Source: Desulfofundulus salinus (GTDB lineage Bacteria; Bacillota; Desulfotomaculia; Desulfotomaculales; Desulfovirgulaceae). From it: 64,000 nucleotides of DNA. Under the pieces are notes generated by a model, which saw nothing but the letters and a program-made list of their open reading frames with translations, did not search any database and was not told the DNA's origin. Both the position numbers and the translations under genes were made by a program. Below are positions 62,825 through 64,000 of the stretch, in pieces. Position 1 is the first letter of the stretch. Every line of letters starts with the position of its first letter. The stretch covers positions 2,623,330 through 2,687,329 of the forward strand of contig NZ_RBWE01000001.1 in the NCBI RefSeq assembly GCF_003627965.1. The letters run 5' to 3'.

Positions 62825-64000
62825 CTGCGTGTACCCCCAACCCGACCATCAACTGCAGACAGAACCAGGCCCGTGGCCACCGCGTTACGAGGCCCTTCGG
62901 TACCCCGGATGTTGGCCCGCCCCGTAACCACACCATAATGGGCCAGCGCATCAGATATGAGGTGCGGTACTTCAAAGTCCAGGGCAGACCCGCCCACAAG
63001 AACCACAAAATCAATAAGCCTGATGTTTTGTCCCGGGGCCACCTGGCTCAGAGCTCTAAAAGCATTGGTTACAAAAACTTTCTCCTTGGCCGACCGGCGC
63101 ACCGCACGGATCTTCTCGACTGATTCACTCACAGGGACGGGAACCAGCTCGCTCCCTTCTTTAACCACCACGACCCGGCCGAAAACACCGGGGTCCAGAG
63201 CCTGGTCATAGAAAACCACAGTTCCATCTTCCATACGGATGTGGAACAGGCTTTCCACTTTCGCCAGCGGGTAGCGCTTGATTTCCTCTGCCAGGTGGCG
63301 GTCTTCCAACCCCAACTCGGAAGCAATGAGCATGGTTACCAGTTCACCGGCTCCTGCCAGGTGAACAAAACTCAATTTGCCTTCCTGATTGATAAAGGCT
63401 GCGTCAGTGGAACCACCACCCAGGTCCAGAATGGCTACCGGGCGGTCGACCCCCGGAGTAGTCAAGGCACCCAGGATGGCCATCTGGGCCTCCACTCCGC
63501 CAACCTCAACCCGGAAGCCCAGCTCAGCTTCCAGCCGGCGGGCAATCTCTTCCATGGGAAACCGGCTGGTCCTGACCATTGCCGCCAGGGCCACTGCATT
63601 TTCATTGGAAAACTCCCCGGCCAGCCCGCCAACCACCCTCTGGGGAACAAGCGTGTCGACAGCGAGAATATCCCTGATCCGAACTTCATCCCTGGACTGG
63701 CCGCTTAAATCAGCCATCACCTGCCGGACTTTTTCCAACATGCCACCCACGTTGGTACCCGGAGTACCGCTGGCATCCATGAGTGGAGCCATCCGGTCCA
63801 GAGCGGCCATGATCTGCCCGGCCCCCTCCTCCAGGTCCACCTCCGCCCGGCCCTTCTCACCCTCCAGGATCACACGGCCGGCCGGAATGCGGCGTTCCTT
63901 TACATCCCCGGCAGGTGTTTTAATTACCACTGCAGAGCGATTGCCGGTGAGTGCCCGGGCTACGGGCACCACATTCCGGGTTTCTTCGGGCGTAAGCTCG
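62821..64000 (-). CDS. pduG: Diol dehydratase reactivase large subunit, partial at the window edge
   Basis: About 393 codons, the C-terminal two-thirds of a ~610-aa PduG/DdrA. The frame is open to the right edge (reading TPEETRNVVPVARALTG), so the true start lies outside; the GTG at 63972 is internal. Seen: actin-fold DLGGGSTDAAFINQEGKLSFVHLAGAGELVTMLI, YPLAKVESLFHIRMEDG, and DFVVLVGGSALDFEVPHLISDAL. ATP-dependent removal of inactivated cobalamin from diol dehydratase. The dehydratase genes (pduC, D, E) should follow beyond the edge. Confidence 0.93.
   Translation of the reverse strand, partial: ELTPEETRNVVPVARALTGNRSAVVIKTPAGDVKERRIPAGRVILEGEKGRAEVDLEEGAGQIMAALDRMAPLMDASGTPGTNVGGMLEKVRQVMADLSGQSRDEVRIRDILAVDTLVPQRVVGGLAGEFSNENAVALAAMVRTSRFPMEEIARRLEAELGFRVEVGGVEAQMAILGALTTPGVDRPVAILDLGGGSTDAAFINQEGKLSFVHLAGAGELVTMLIASELGLEDRHLAEEIKRYPLAKVESLFHIRMEDGTVVFYDQALDPGVFGRVVVVKEGSELVPVPVSESVEKIRAVRRSAKEKVFVTNAFRALSQVAPGQNIRLIDFVVLVGGSALDFEVPHLISDALAHYGVVTGRANIRGTEGPRNAVATGLVLSAVDGRVGGTRR

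Overview
The window looks like the chromosome of a GC-rich, spore-forming Firmicute of the Desulfotomaculum / Pelotomaculum type (Peptococcaceae). The evidence is gene content and order: spoIIE next to tilS and ftsH, divIC next to a YabR-type S1 protein, a coaX-dusB-greA-lysS block, formate-tetrahydrofolate ligase, a multidomain c-di-GMP sensor, and many GTG/TTG starts with strong AGGAGG-type ribosome sites. I assign family only, not species. Most genes are on the minus strand.

Layout. 0.3-4.6 kb: glutamate dehydrogenase, a remnant of a sigma-54 activator, and three envelope-associated proteins. 4.8-12.9 kb: lysS, greA, an acyl-ACP-reductase-like dehydrogenase with its own HTH regulator, dusB, coaX, then an ArsR regulator, birA and bioY, with a convincing BirA operator in front of bioY. 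13-15.8 kb: a CHASE4-PAS-PAS-GGDEF-HD-GYP protein. 15.9-22.4 kb is a decay zone: a broken CooF-like ferredoxin, a doubly truncated EAL-CBS-GGDEF protein, a Phd antitoxin with a frameshifted PIN toxin, an ISLre2 remnant that cuts off a neighbouring gene, a signal-peptide-only ORF, and an intact SdpR/SdpI pair.

22.4-44.4 kb is mainly cofactor metabolism: nadA-nadB-nadC with a FadR-type regulator; DUF2520 reductase-panB-panC-panD behind a structured leader with a terminator; folP-folB-folK; fhs, ndk, ftsH and tilS. Inserted among these are a transporter, an amidohydrolase and a HepT/MntA toxin-antitoxin pair whose toxin frame is shifted at its eighth codon. 44.5-48.9 kb holds spoIIE, a Ppx/GppA phosphatase, YabR and DivIC.

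49-64 kb is a bacterial microcompartment locus of the 1,2-propanediol (Pdu) type, open at the right edge. It reads leftward as pduG (partial), pduH, a BMC-H shell protein with a long charged tail, pduL, eutJ-like, a flavoprotein, pduN, pduO, pduP, pduS, pduT, a butyrate-kinase-family kinase and a glycerol-dehydrogenase-family alcohol dehydrogenase. It ends with a PocR-domain histidine kinase and a YesN/AraC response regulator that probably control it. PduP makes acyl-CoA, PduL converts it to acyl-phosphate, the kinase recovers ATP, the alcohol dehydrogenase may recycle NADH, PduS/PduT move electrons through the shell, and PduO and PduG/H maintain the B12-dependent diol dehydratase, whose own genes should lie just beyond the window.
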